Positions 34,069 through 45,378 of a stretch of DNA of 64,000 nucleotides are shown here, in pieces. The position numbers and the translations under genes are program-made. Source of the stretch: Polysphondylium violaceum (taxonomy: Eukaryota; Evosea; Eumycetozoa; Dictyosteliales; Dictyosteliaceae); contig AJWJ01000022.1 of NCBI GenBank assembly GCA_000277445.1, positions 29,080 to 93,079 of the forward strand, written 5' to 3'. The notes beneath the pieces were generated by a model. It saw nothing but the letters and a program-made list of their open reading frames with translations. It made no database searches and was not told the origin of the DNA. Every line of letters begins with the position of its first letter. Position 1 is the first letter of the stretch.

Positions 34069-34549
34069 CTCTTTTCTTTTCATCTCGAGTTTCCCTATTG
34101 TATTTTATCCCCAAGAAATAAAGAAATAAACAAATAATATTTTATTTGATCATAGAATAGTAACAGTACTTCGCAATAGTATCTTTAATTCTTCTCATAA
34201 TCTAAATATATCTCACGAAAAAAGATATCTTTGATATATTCTGCAAAGCGGGGGTCGATCTCATATGAAAAAAAAAATAAAAATTTTGATAAAAATCAAA
34301 GAATATGTGAGATTTCACCAAATCCAAGCAAGAAAAAACAAAGATAAATTCTGTGAGCACTCTAGCCGAAAGAGTATTTATAGAAAGAGTGTATAATTTT
34401 TGTTGTTTCAATTCAATTCAATTATAATATAATATAATATATAAACAATCTCTAATGATTCAAAGTTTAGTCAACAACTGTATCTTTAATAACAACAACA
34501 AAATCAATAATAATAAACATATTTGTAATAGTAATAAACATAGGATAAA
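34069..34549. other. spacer between msrB and ELAC2
   Basis: Contains the msrB 3' end with AATAAA-like signals and a T/A-rich promoter with TATAATATAATATATAAAC near 34423-34445. The last part carries an upstream ORF listed separately. Confidence 0.6.
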
Positions 34550-34553
34550 ATGA
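34455..34553 (+). other. 32-codon upstream ORF overlapping the ELAC2 start
   Basis: An ATG at 34455 opens a frame that ends in TGA at 34551-34553, overlapping the ELAC2 ATG by ATGA. The peptide begins MIQSLVNNCIFNN and contains several Lys, Arg and His but no Asp or Glu, like a mitochondrial presequence. It could be a regulatory uORF with reinitiation, or a targeting peptide separated from ELAC2 by an indel. Confidence 0.45.
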
Positions 34554-37308
34554 AAGCAGGGATAAAAATTATGGCAAATGGAGGTGGTTATACAGACCCT
34601 TCTATTATGATATGGACTCCTGATCGTAAATATCTATTCAACTGTGGTAACGGTTTACATAGACCCAATTTATCGTCACAATCTAAGCCTTATGAAGCAA
34701 ATACTTTGTTTCTAACTCACTTAGATCCTGAAACAACTGCTGATCTTCCAGGTATGTATATGGTTGTGTATACACAACAAAAGTAGTGATTGAATCAAGT
34801 CTAATCATCCATGATATAGATTATATTTTAAGAAATAAAGAAGATGTGGCCATTGTAGGTCCTAGGGGACTCACACACTCAGTTTTATCGCATAGATATT
34901 ATATTGGTCGAAGATGGAAAACAATGTATTTAACAGAGTGCACAAACGATGAACAATATCATCTTTGCGATGGTTATCTGTCAGTGTTTCCCATAATTAT
35001 CGAGCCTACTCTCCCTGCACGTACCAATGGAGGTAGTAGCAAGAAACTGAGATCTTCGTCCTCATCACTGGAAAAAGAAGATTTAAATGCAAGAAACAAA
35101 ATACCCATGATTGAGAAAACCTCAATCCCGCTAAACAAAATTGGTACACTCAAATTCACCGAGGCCTTGGACCCCAAAAACTATTTCGAGTGGGTGTTAC
35201 TCAAGGGCGGTGTGTTGCATTCAGACACGGGCAACAAAGAGATCTCGATGCGCGACATTGAGCAATACATTGTCTACAAGTCACTCAAACTGGACTCGCC
35301 CATCCAAAAAGAATCGGTGCGTCAATTCAAGCCAGCTAACATCAAACAAATCAAACGATTCCTGTACCAAAAGTTTAGCGATGCCGACGAGCTAGACATT
35401 GCCCCTGACAAAGACGACCAAAATCCGTTTTGGATTATGGAGAGCAGAAGCTTTCGTCTTGTCTCTCGTCTCAACCATTCACTACGTTTTTCAAAATCAC
35501 TCAAGCGAAAGATGTTGAAAGAGCGTACAGAGCTCTTTATCTCGGATCAACACTTTGGACCCAACCTGTCACAGGCCAAAACCTTTCCCGAGCCTCCACG
35601 TGCAAACAACCCTAAATCTGAGATATGCAGCTATATCTGTCATTTACCCGATATTATTGGCAAGTTTGATGCAAACAAAGCCAATGAATTGGGCATTGCT
35701 GGTCCACTACGTCGTGACTTGTGTTTGGGTAAATCTGTTGTGAGTCCAAAAACAAATACTGTCATTCATCCCAACGACGTGTTGTCTCCCAGCACCATCG
35801 GTCCCGCCATCCTTGTGTTGGCGTGTCCTGCTGTCGAGTACCTTGCCAACATTGTCTCCAATCCCACCATTCTCTCGTACCAGACATCTGAAAGAAGTGG
35901 ATGTATCTTTCACATGATCTCAGAGGCCCTCTTTAACAAACCCGAGTACATCGAGTTTGTCAATGGCTTCAACAGCGATAAATGGCAACACGTCATCCTC
36001 AACGAGTCGTCTGCATATCACGAGTTGGTGCCGCAATCGGCCCGTCTCTTTAATGGTCTCAACAAAGTATCGCCCATGTTCTTCCCCTCTTTAGCCCCCT
36101 TTAGTGCCGGCGCACCTGTGCCCGAGACTGTCACTGTTAAAAACATCATTCGTGGCAGATTCCAACAACAAATATCGCTCAATCCCCTCATGCCAAAGAC
36201 TCAAGCGCCAGTGATCAACGACCAACAATGTACAGAATCTGTTGATCTCGACTTTACCTTTGACCAAAAAGAAAAGCAAGACATTGTCGTGCCCAACGTC
36301 CAGTTTGCCAAAGAGCAAAAAGAGATGATTGAGCAGCTCACCGACAGAGAGATGGAAGTGGTCTTTTTGGGCACTGTGTGCTCGCAAACCTCGTCGCATC
36401 GTAATGAGTCGTGTATCTATATCAACATGTTTGACAAAGGCGGCATGTTGTTTGACGTCGGCGGTGGATCTTACTCTCAATTCTACCGTAAGTATGGAAA
36501 AGAGGGCTCAGAGAGGGCCCTAGCCTCGCTGAAGCTGATCTACTTGTCTCACATGCACTCCGATCACCACCAAGGCCTCAGTAAAATCATTCAAGCGCGT
36601 CACAAAGCGTTGGACAACCTGTGCATACCGCAAGACCAACGAGCCATGGCTGTGTTGTGTCCGTTACCTGGACAACACTATATCCGTGACATGGAGAGAT
36701 CTTTGAGCCTTTATGAGCAGCCCTGGAACTATATCACCTTTTACGACTCAAATGTCCACAATCCACAACTCACAAACTTTCTCTCTGCCTCGCTGGCCAT
36801 CGAGAGCTACAAAAACATTCCAGTCATTCACTCGTTTGCGTCGACAGGCATTGTAATCAAGAGCAAGAGTGGCTGGATCCTGTCGTATTCGGGTGATACT
36901 TCCTATTGCGCAGAGTTTGTCAAGGCAGCCAAAGGATCCACTATTCTCATCCATGAGGCCACCTTTAAAGACGCACAAAGAGACAAAGCCACCTCAAAGA
37001 GACATTCAACATTTTCCGATGCCCTTCATGCTGCCTCCAACACCAACAGTTTTATGACAATCTTTACACACTTTAGTCAAAGATATCCAAAGATTGACGC
37101 AGACGTTTCATCACCTCACACCAATCATCACTGTTCATCGCCAACCACCAAACATGAAGATGTTCAACACAGAAACGCCATCTCGATGGCATTTGACTTT
37201 ATGTCTGTAAATATCAAAGATTTAGTTCATCTACCAAATTCCCTCATATCTATTAAATCTCAAACAGATGATGACGAAGATGAAGATATTGATTTTGATA
37301 ATGAATAA
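34550..37308 (+). CDS. ELAC2: tRNase Z, long form (ELAC2-type)
   Basis: Two exons, 34550-34751 and 34820-37308 (phase 1), give 896 residues. The N-terminal half is the inactive metallo-beta-lactamase copy with RKYLFNCGNGLHR and LFLTHLDPETTADLP. The C-terminal half is active: LFDVGGGSYSQF, YLSHMHSDHHQGLS (HxHxDH), GDTSYCAEF and ILIHEATF. KRHSTFSDAL and THFSQRYPK are long-form landmarks. The enzyme removes 3' trailers from pre-tRNAs in the nucleus, and in many eukaryotes in mitochondria. Downstream of about 35150 the codons are clearly GC-richer. A shorter acceptor at 34783 is also in frame but would leave an intron of only 31 nt, so I prefer 34820. Confidence 0.93.
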
Positions 37309-37395
37309 ATAAATAAAATATCATCTTTCTTATTCATTCATTATTATTATTACTATATATACATCAAGTTTATTATAATTCTTATTCTAATTATA

Positions 37396-37887
37396 TTATT
37401 GTGGTGGTTGTGGTTGTTGCTGTTGTTGTTGTTGTTGAATAGGATTGGCACTAGAATAAAGATACTCTAAAATATTTGATATATTTGACATATCAGATTC
37501 AATCTTTCTTGACCAATTCTCGACATCACCAATTTCCTTTAAAGAGTTGTTAAAGTTTTCAATCAAAGATATCCATTGATTGGTTTGTCTAGAGAATTTA
37601 GCTGTATTTGTTTGTAATGTACGTGCTTCAGTTTCTAATTTCTTTTGATTATTAAATATACAAACAACACCTGTATTAACACTATCTATTAATCCATTTG
37701 TAACTTCACCCACTGATGCCACTGCCTCCTTTCTAAGTATTTCTATGTATAATGTTTATTAATAAATGTAAATACATCCACATATGTTGTTGTTGTACAT
37801 TTCAACAATCCATTAATGAGCCATACCATTTTCATCTTTTAATTTATTAACATTGGTTTGATGATCTTTGACAAGCTTGGAAAGCAT
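37396..37887 (-). CDS. BLOC1S1: BLOC-1 / BORC subunit 1
   Basis: Two exons, 37827-37887 and 37396-37742 (phase 1), give 135 residues. The start [20 protein letters not shown] and the core [25 protein letters not shown] closely match human BLOC1S1. A short polyGln/Pro tail is an addition. The protein is a small coiled-coil shared by BLOC-1 and BORC, acting in endolysosome biogenesis and positioning. It converges with ELAC2 with 87 nt between the stops, and lies next to a Rab-like gene on the same strand. Confidence 0.94.
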
Positions 37888-38005
37888 CGTTTCTTATATA
37901 TATAAAGATACAATAATTATTTGTCTGAAAATGAAAACATCAGATAAATTTGAAAAAGTTTGAGAAAAAATTCTTTTTTTTTTTTTTTTTTTTAATTTTA
38001 TTTAT

Positions 38006-38629
38006 TTACACTATATTACAAAATGATCTCGTACTACTACTATTATCATTAGATCCATCTCCATTGTTAAAGGTTATATCATCTCTAAACTTTCGTTGTA
38101 AAAGAGATTTGGCTACATCTAAAAACAATTCATCTATGCCGGTGTACTCTTTTGCAGAACTTTTAAAAAACTTTAGATTATGTTCGAGTGCAAATGAAAT
38201 GGCCTCTTGGTCAGAGACTTGAGTGTTTTCTATTTGATCGATTTTTGTTGCAACCAAATACAACAAGGGAGGTTTTTCACTTTGTTTGGTCTTCTCTTTA
38301 ATGATTTCGAGTATACTGTTGACATCATTAAAAGAGGCTCTGTCATCCACACCATACAATATCAGTATCGCCTCCGCTGCCTTTAAATAAGTGTAGGCAA
38401 TCTCTCTGAATCTGTACCCACCATTGACAGGATCCCATATCTGTAGTTTGACTGCTTTATTTTGAATATTTAATCGTTTCACTTGAAACTCTACACCAAT
38501 CGTGCTTTGTCTTGTGCTTGTAAACATATGATCACAATACCTCTTTATCAAATTTGTTCTTCCGCAACCAGAGCTCCCAACCAATGCTATTTTAAATAAT
38601 ATTTCATCACTATCATTGTTGTTACTCAT
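38006..38629 (-). CDS. divergent Rab-like small GTPase-fold protein
   Basis: A single exon of 207 residues with Ras/Rab strand order and a C-terminal CNIV prenylation box. The nucleotide motifs are altered. The P-loop reads GSSGCGRTN, so the phosphate-binding Lys is Arg24. Switch I keeps Thr43 in STIGVEF. G3, normally WDTAGQERFR, reads WDPVNGGYRFR with one extra residue and no catalytic Gln. G4 is TKID and G5 is SSAKE, both acceptable. The Rab-type parts KLQIWD and FREIAYTYLKAAEAILILYGVDD are recognisable. It may be membrane-anchored, but nucleotide binding or hydrolysis is doubtful, which makes a pseudo-GTPase likely. Confidence 0.82.
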   Translation of the reverse strand: MSNNNDSDEILFKIALVGSSGCGRTNLIKRYCDHMFTSTRQSTIGVEFQVKRLNIQNKAVKLQIWDPVNGGYRFREIAYTYLKAAEAILILYGVDDRASFNDVNSILEIIKEKTKQSEKPPLLYLVATKIDQIENTQVSDQEAISFALEHNLKFFKSSAKEYTGIDELFLDVAKSLLQRKFRDDITFNNGDGSNDNSSSTRSFCNIV

Positions 38630-38758
38630 TTTGATCTTTATCTTTTTATATATAGATTTACAACATTAGTCTAAACAAATAATATTAAATCTAAAATAAC
38701 TTTTTTTTTTTTCTTTTTAAAACAAATTTTTTCTTATTTTTTTCCAGTTAAAGATTTA

Positions 38759-40396
38759 TTACAGTAATAATTTATAAAAACTATTCAATTCATTTGATAA
38801 ATGATCTTGATAGACCTTAAAGTATTTTAATTTTGAATTTAATATACATATGGCCAGTTCTTGGATGGGAATATCAAATTTAATTTTATTTCCGAGGCCA
38901 AAATAGACGAGATGAGGATTGGATTCAATAATGGTCTTAATAATACTGGCTTTAAGAGAAGTAAAGGGAATGGTTTGTGCATTGATTTTAATATATTTAA
39001 TATTCTCTGGTAAACATTTCAAATGTTCAAGGCAACTCTTGTCATTGAGATTGTATTCCAACACCAAGAAATTGACAGTGTCTGACATTGGAAATTGAAA
39101 TATTTTAGAAACTGAAAATGGATACCCAAATTCATATTTACTCCAAGGTAGTAATTCAAAGGTGGTCAACATACATAGACCCAATTCATTCTTTAGTGAA
39201 GAGATATGTAATGACTCTATACCATTGTGCATACGAAAAGAATCATAAGACAAAATATGTGAAGAGATATAAAGATATTCTATTCCAGATTGGCTTGCCC
39301 AACTTTTTAATAGAAAATCACCAAATTGGTGAAAGTTTTCTAGAGTAAGATATTTGAGGCTTGTATTATATATATCAATATAGTTGCCATCGACTGTGTC
39401 TTGAATAAATACACCTAGCTGTTTTGATTTCAAGAGAGAGAGTTTAACCAAATTTGTATTTCTAGTTAGATAATTTGCCAAATCCATCAATTTAAAAGAT
39501 TCTCTTTGAACAGATACATTTGTTAAACATGGGTGATAAATAAAACTTTCAACTTGAAATATCTCTGGAAATGGTTCAATCAACTCTAATTTTTCTAGAT
39601 TGTGACATCCTTTTAAAATATTACCAAAGCATGTATGATCCATTGCTTGTTGAATCTTAATTTTCTTTATATTTTGACTTTTAATGGAACCTCTGAGTAA
39701 ATTGGAATCATGAAATATGTAAAGTTTTTCAATGTGATTATATTTATCCAAGATTGGTTGTATCTTTGATATACTATCAACATCATCAAACATACCAACA
39801 ATTATTTTCTTTATTGGATTCGTGGTACCAAAAAGCCTATAAGATAATTCCAAAGCATCGAAAACATCTTTATATTGGAATCCTATTCCATTGAAGGAAT
39901 AAAATACTGAACAAATAATTTTAAACTCCATATCGCTTAAACTAGTGTTGCTCTTTATATTAATTCCATATTTACTCGCTATCAATGCCAATGCAATAGA
40001 TTGTAAAGAGGGAGATGAAATATTTAATGAGTTTACTTTAACTTTAAATTGATGATTTGAATAGAATTGGTATTCCCGAATTGATGAAAATCTAGCAAAT
40101 CTATTGATTTCATCTAGATTTGATAAAACTATTATATTTGGAAACTCTAATTTTATCAATAATTTTTTATTCCAAAACTTTGATACCCTTTCAAAATGTA
40201 TTAAAATATTATAAATTGTATTAAAATTACAAAAACTTGTTGGCTGTTGCTTTTTTCCTTTAGATTTAGCCTCTTCTTTTTCTTGATCACTATTTTTATC
40301 GATCAACAAGATATATTGTCTAATATAAATATTTAAAATCTTTTGAATTAACAATAAAGGTAAATGTACTGATGGAGATAATTGAGTATCTCTCAT
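38759..40396 (-). CDS. F-box/LRR-like protein
   Basis: A single exon of 545 residues. The N-terminus LPLLLIQKILNIYI, then an insert, then FERVSKFWNKKLL has the spacing of a degenerate F-box (LPxxLxxxI ... VSxxW) with an insert of about 30 residues. The rest is made of irregular Leu/Ile-rich segments (LEKLELIEPFPEIF, LVKLSLLKSKQLGVF, LKYLTLENFHQF) like the leucine-rich repeats of the large dictyostelid family of FNIP/LRR-type F-box-like proteins. If the F-box works, it would link targets to an SCF ubiquitin ligase. Targets cannot be inferred. Confidence 0.65.
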   Translation of the reverse strand: MRDTQLSPSVHLPLLLIQKILNIYIRQYILLIDKNSDQEKEEAKSKGKKQQPTSFCNFNTIYNILIHFERVSKFWNKKLLIKLEFPNIIVLSNLDEINRFARFSSIREYQFYSNHQFKVKVNSLNISSPSLQSIALALIASKYGINIKSNTSLSDMEFKIICSVFYSFNGIGFQYKDVFDALELSYRLFGTTNPIKKIIVGMFDDVDSISKIQPILDKYNHIEKLYIFHDSNLLRGSIKSQNIKKIKIQQAMDHTCFGNILKGCHNLEKLELIEPFPEIFQVESFIYHPCLTNVSVQRESFKLMDLANYLTRNTNLVKLSLLKSKQLGVFIQDTVDGNYIDIYNTSLKYLTLENFHQFGDFLLKSWASQSGIEYLYISSHILSYDSFRMHNGIESLHISSLKNELGLCMLTTFELLPWSKYEFGYPFSVSKIFQFPMSDTVNFLVLEYNLNDKSCLEHLKCLPENIKYIKINAQTIPFTSLKASIIKTIIESNPHLVYFGLGNKIKFDIPIQELAICILNSKLKYFKVYQDHLSNELNSFYKLLL

Positions 40397-40624
40397 CTTG
40401 AAATGAAAATAATGATTCCCTCTTTCATTCTAAATATATATATATGAAACCTTGTTTTTTTTTTTTTTTTTTTTAATTAAAATTTTTTTTTCCATAATGA
40501 CTGTTTTGAATCAATGTGAGTAATACCTTGGGGAAAAAATCACCAAAAATGAAATTTACAAAAATACAAAAAAAAAAAAAAAGGGGGAAAAGAGTATGTT
40601 TATCTTTGTAAAAATTTAAATTTA

Positions 40625-41900
40625 TTAAACTGAATTATGATAAAATGAGGCAATGACGACGATGATGTACTCTTTCTTTTCTAAAATAAGTTTATATTAT
40701 AGATTATAAAAGAATTGACAAGTAATTGTTTATGATACCTTCCAATTCAATTTCATGGAATTTCTTTGCTCTATTTAAAAGTTCTAAAAGTTTTGGTTTA
40801 TGTACAGTGATATCAAATTCTGATAATTTTAACTGAGATAATAATAAAGTTAATTTAGAATTCTAAAACTAGTAAATAATAATAATAAAAAAAACATACA
40901 GTAAAAGTAAATAGCTTTTCAGCCATTTCTTGCCATCTAGTTTTTTGATCTCTATATTCCAATTTTGATTTCTCTTCTCTGTGGACTGAAAAATCTTTGA
41001 GATATTCTTTTAATACAGTATAGATGGTTGGTTGGTTGTTGTTGGACTCTGAAAAGACACAATTGCTTCCTAGATACTCTTTCATCAACTCTGGCATAGC
41101 TCTATCCACAGCTTTATAGAAAGCTGGTTCAGTTTCTAGTGATTTGGCTTTAACTGGACTTATGATCGATGTTGAATCGCTCACTGATCTTTTTCGATTG
41201 CTATTGTTGTTGTTGAATTTTTTTTTATTATTGTTTATATTTACAAATCCATTATAATAGGATGAAGGTGGTGGCAAAATTGGTGTATTATTATTGTTAG
41301 TACTACTATTGTTGTGAGTAGTATTATTTAAATCACCTTCTACATTATTGATATTATTATTATTGTTGTGATGGTGATATTGTTGCTTATTTTTTGAAAC
41401 ATCTAAAAATTATTTTTTTGAAAAAAGTGGGAAATTTTTTTTTGGTTAATAAAATTCCACGCGATGTGATATCACCCCCCACACACACAAATATGAGAAA
41501 ACTATAAAGTTATCGGTGTGTAGTATTACGAGGATATAGTGATAAACGATAAGAAGAGATATTAAAAAAGATAATTACAATGTTTAGAACTGGTGTTGTT
41601 GATATTGTTGTTATTGTTATTTGATATATTTGGCATATGATATTGTTGTTGCTGTTGTTGTTGACGAAGATGATGAGCTTTGGGCTTTGTTGTATTTGTT
41701 GTATTTGTATTGGTATAATGATTATTTACATGAGAGGGAGGTGGAGGAGGAGGAACATATTGCATACTCTGAGGTGGTGGTGGTGCACTCTGATAGTTTG
41801 GTATATATTGATATTGGTTGTACAGGTGAGATGCTTGGTATGGGTGATGCATAGTTGGATATCCTCCTATGGTTGGTGGGGCTGTTGGGGAGATATTCAT
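40625..41900 (-). CDS. Pro/Gln/Asn-rich protein with helical C-terminus, unknown
   Basis: I propose four exons, 41579-41900, 40900-41402, 40739-40862 and 40625-40680 (phases 1, 0 and 1), for 334 residues. The first half is Pro-, Gln-, Tyr- and Asn-rich and disordered (PPPPPPS, polyQ, NNN runs). The second half has a structured, probably helical part: EPAFYKAVDRAMPELMKEYL, IYTVLKEYLKDFSVH, KTRWQEMAEKLFTF and ITVHKPKLLELLNRAKKFHE. I do not recognise the family. The last intron is uncertain; reading through it would end the protein a little downstream of 40739 instead. Confidence 0.6.
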
Positions 41901-42890
41901 TTTATTATGTTGATTTTATATGATGATGATGATGATTATATTATTATTCTGACTAGTATAGTAGTGTGTGTGTGTAATGTGTATTTATATATAATTGTCT
42001 TATATATTTAGAATAAAGTAAAGATTTTATCACTTTAGTAATAATATCAAACGATCAAGGCTAATAAATTAAACTAAAAAATTTGCAAATTTTTTTGTTT
42101 TTCTATTTTTTTTTTTTTTGTTTTTCTTTTTTTTTCAAAAACTTTTTTTTTTTGGTTCTTTTTGAATCTTCCTAAAATATTATTCCTGGTTTTTTGAATA
42201 AAATTCAATTGTTAGTTGATATCTAAAAGAAGCAGACGCCAATACACCAAAATCTCTCTCATAGTGGTATGAACTACTAACAACAAACAACACAATTACT
42301 ACTAACCAGATCTTGACTAGACTCGTTTAATCTATTACTCTTATTGTTATTGTTTTGCTGTTTAGAATGAATAAACAATAATTGATTGCTATTTTCTTTC
42401 TAATAATTATGATAATAATATAATATTTTAATTCTACTCTGTTATTATTGAAAATATTGTGTTGGTGTTGTGTTGGGTGTTTGTTTAGAATTAACTTATC
42501 ACTGTTTTACTTTTATTATTATAATACACAGATAAGGAAGGGGGAATGGGGATGAAACAAACTGAAGTGGAAATAAATATAAATATTTAAAAATATTTAA
42601 ATAAATAATTGTGTTGTGTTTGTGATATTTTTTTTCAGCCAAGAAAATAGGAGATGTGTGTGAGTGTGGGTGGTGGGAGAGACATTCAATCTCTTTTTTA
42701 TAATATCACACATTTTTAAATAAATGAGTATTTTTTTTTTAATTTTAAAAATTTAATTTCTGCGGGGTGGGGTGGGAGATGTTCATTTTTGGCATTTTTG
42801 CATTCTCCCCAAAAAAAGTCGTATCATATACAACAACGCACACAGTAATAATAACAACAGCAACACAATAACAACATAGATATCAAAACA
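41901..42890. other. intergenic region between divergent genes
   Basis: Almost 1 kb with T-runs (42090-42150), A/T-rich sequence and a G/T-rich patch near 42655-42690. The final 60 nt before PITHD1 (CAACAACGCACACAGTAATAATAACAACAGC) look like a typical A/C-rich leader. No gene supported. Confidence 0.6.
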
Positions 42891-44096
42891 ATGTCTCACC
42901 AATGCAATGATCCAAATCACTCTCATGATGTAAGTGATGGGGTTGAATATAATTTAAATAGATTTCTCGATACCGCCCTCATAACATGTTTGAATGAAAA
43001 GGTTAAAAACTCTGCTCAAGAGATATTTAGAGATTGGAATGATAGATTTGAGACTAAATATGTATGTGTGTTTATTTTTTATTGTTAAACAATACTGCTT
43101 GTTGCTTTTCATATCAGCAGCAACACAACAACAACAACAACAGATGCTAACCTTCTATTGCTGTAATCTTAGTTTGTAGAGAGTAATGATGAGGAGTTAA
43201 TCATTAACATACCGTAAGTACTTTTTTGTTTATCAAAAGAGTACACAATACTAATCATTTCATATTCATTATCAAAGATTTAATGCAGTTGCTCAATTAA
43301 AGAGTTTAATTATTATAGGTGGTGCAGATAATTCAGCACCATCCAAAATGAAAGCGTAAGGGATAAAACGATGCATGCATAATAATTCAACACTAACAAT
43401 AACAAATACTATCATCAATAACAACAATAATATATCAATCTATCTAGATATGTAAATAAAGATAATATAGACTTTGGAAATGTAGAATCAATTACACCAA
43501 CCCAAGAATGGATTTTACATACCGATCTTGAAGGAACAATAAGTTATAATGTCAAGTAAATATATATATATTATTGGGATTAATATTTTATAAATTACTC
43601 TTTTTATTAATATATCAAAACTTACTCTATATTTCTATAAATCTAACGAAACAGACCAACTAAATTCAACAATATAAATCTCTTAACATTATATTTTCCA
43701 GCCAACTTTGGTGCGCCAACTACAAAAATATTTTTTATTGCTTTAAAGGGAGTTTATACAAATGTATGTTTTTGGTTTTGTTTTTTTTCTCCAATCTCGT
43801 ACATATTTGTTTAATTGTGTTTGCATATCTCGAGATAGGATAGTAGTGTTTAATACACACGTAAATTATCATATGTGATTTATATAAAAATATTAACAAA
43901 ATTTCCTAAATTCACCCACAATCACACAATATTTTTTAAACAACCCCGTTCGAACCCACACATATTTATTTATTTATTGGTATTTTTTAACTTATAGGCT
44001 AAAAGGGAAATTGTAAACACAGTTTATGAATCAAGACCACAAATGTCTGATCACAAGACTGAAAACAATCAATTTGTTGCAAGAGATCTTATGTAA
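42891..44096 (+). CDS. PITHD1: PITH domain-containing protein 1
   Basis: Six exons, 42891-43061, 43173-43213, 43278-43355, 43448-43555, 43655-43763 and 43998-44096, keep frame and give 201 residues. The His/Cys-rich start MSHQCNDPNHSHD and the core FVESNDEELIINIPF, LIIIGG, TLYFPANFGAPTTKIFFIALKG match human PITHD1. The PITH fold is a jelly-roll first seen at the C-terminus of thioredoxin-like protein TXNL1, and PITH proteins bind the proteasome. All introns are GT-AG. Every exon is 41-171 nt, so this gene is far more intron-rich than its neighbours. Confidence 0.94.
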
Positions 44097-44427
44097 TATG
44101 AATGAATGAAAAACAAAAAAAAATAAATATTTCTAGAAATACAAAAAGTTTTATTATTATAAATGTTTTTAAAATATTATAATTTAGATTTGAAAGGAAA
44201 ATGAAAAAACTATCATGTGATAAAAAAGGGTGTAGATTTACAATCGATAAAGAATATTTGTGTGACAGTCTTGTTTTAAAAATCTAATATATATTTCATC
44301 CATTGATTGACTCGATTATTTCACTTTTTTGTTTAGTTGTTGTTGTTGTTATGTTGTTGGTTATTTGGTTATTTTCAATATATAAAACTGCTGTTGTTGA
44401 TATTACAACTATTTACTGCTACTATTA
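44097..44427. other. convergent spacer
   Basis: Only AT-rich sequence and AATAAA-like signals between the stops of PITHD1 and the coiled-coil gene. A TTG run occurs near 44338-44352. No gene seen. Confidence 0.6.
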
Positions 44428-45378
44428 TTAAAAGAATTTAAATTTACCCTTCTTTTGTTTAGAAGGAGTGGAGGCACCGCCACCACCTGAACTTGTACTT
44501 TCTAAATCAATTTGGTCGAGTAAATCTGTCAACATTGCCTTCTTTTGTGAATTATTTCGAGATGGTGAACCTTCGATAGAGAATGAAGAAGAGGTGTGGG
44601 TGAGTGCTGGACTACTGCTATTTAAATGATTGGGTGTAAAGGAACCAGATGAAGCGAGGTTTTGATGAGATGTAGTGGTTGGTGTAGTGGAAATCATTGG
44701 AGAAGAGGAAAAGGATGCATCGTTTGAAATTTCAAAATCATCTTTTAAAAACTCTGAGAGCATTGCGTTTAATTGCATCTCTGTTTGATGTTTAGTGTCC
44801 CAATCGGCATTTAATTCTTTGAGTGATGAAACTGATAGACTACTATCTTTTTTAGATGTAGATGTTGATGATGATGTCAATGCAAGGTTCTCCATTGATG
44901 TATTTGGTGAATCAACTGGTGATTGTTTTTGTTGTTCAACTACTACTGATGGTGGTCTTGCTGTGGGTGTATTGGCAGTTAATGTTGATGTTTCAGTACC
45001 TTTACTATGTAATTGTGATTTCAAATATTCAATCTCATCTTTATATAGTTTTTCTTTATGAGCGTTTTGTTGATTTATATCTGAAATTATATTTGAAAAA
45101 TCTCTAGATAGTTGATCTGATCTCTTTATTACATTTCTAACGAGATGTACTGTATATAGTCCAACATTAGAGGTGATTGCTTGATCCAATTGATGAGATT
45201 CTGGTACTTTGGTTGATCCAAATTCTGTTGTTGTATTGTATTCTCTTTGTGCTTCTAACAATGTATTTTGATTATTTATCAATGATTTTTCTATTGACTG
45301 TGAAAATGCTAATAAAACTTTAAACACTTTGTTTTCAATTTCACTTTGATGTTGTTGTTGTTCTAATAATACAGTCAT
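44428..45378 (-). CDS. Ser-rich coiled-coil protein, unknown
   Basis: A 316-residue ORF. Residues 1-130 are helical and coiled-coil-like (ENKVFKVLLAFSQSIEKSL, VHLVRNVIKRSDQLSRDF, YKDEIEYLKSQL). Residues 130-300 are Ser/Thr/Pro-rich with a second amphipathic part (MQLNAMLSEFLKDDFE) and the short segment KAMLTDLLDQIDLES, and it ends in basic KQKKGKFKFF. A splice acceptor (TTTTAG at about 45409) lies just upstream of the ATG, and the frame stays open between them. I find no coding ATG farther up, so a non-coding first exon is likely. I do not recognise the family. Confidence 0.65.
   Translation of the reverse strand: MTVLLEQQQHQSEIENKVFKVLLAFSQSIEKSLINNQNTLLEAQREYNTTTEFGSTKVPESHQLDQAITSNVGLYTVHLVRNVIKRSDQLSRDFSNIISDINQQNAHKEKLYKDEIEYLKSQLHSKGTETSTLTANTPTARPPSVVVEQQKQSPVDSPNTSMENLALTSSSTSTSKKDSSLSVSSLKELNADWDTKHQTEMQLNAMLSEFLKDDFEISNDASFSSSPMISTTPTTTSHQNLASSGSFTPNHLNSSSPALTHTSSSFSIEGSPSRNNSQKKAMLTDLLDQIDLESTSSGGGGASTPSKQKKGKFKFF

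Noticed and set aside
34786-37308. ELAC2 starting at GTG 34786
   Set aside because: A proper ATG exon at 34550-34751 encodes the N-terminal YLFNCG motif and splices in phase to 34820.
43935-43960. GTTCGAACCC resembling a tRNA T-arm
   Set aside because: No acceptor stem, anticodon arm or D-arm can be folded around it, and it lies in a PITHD1 intron.
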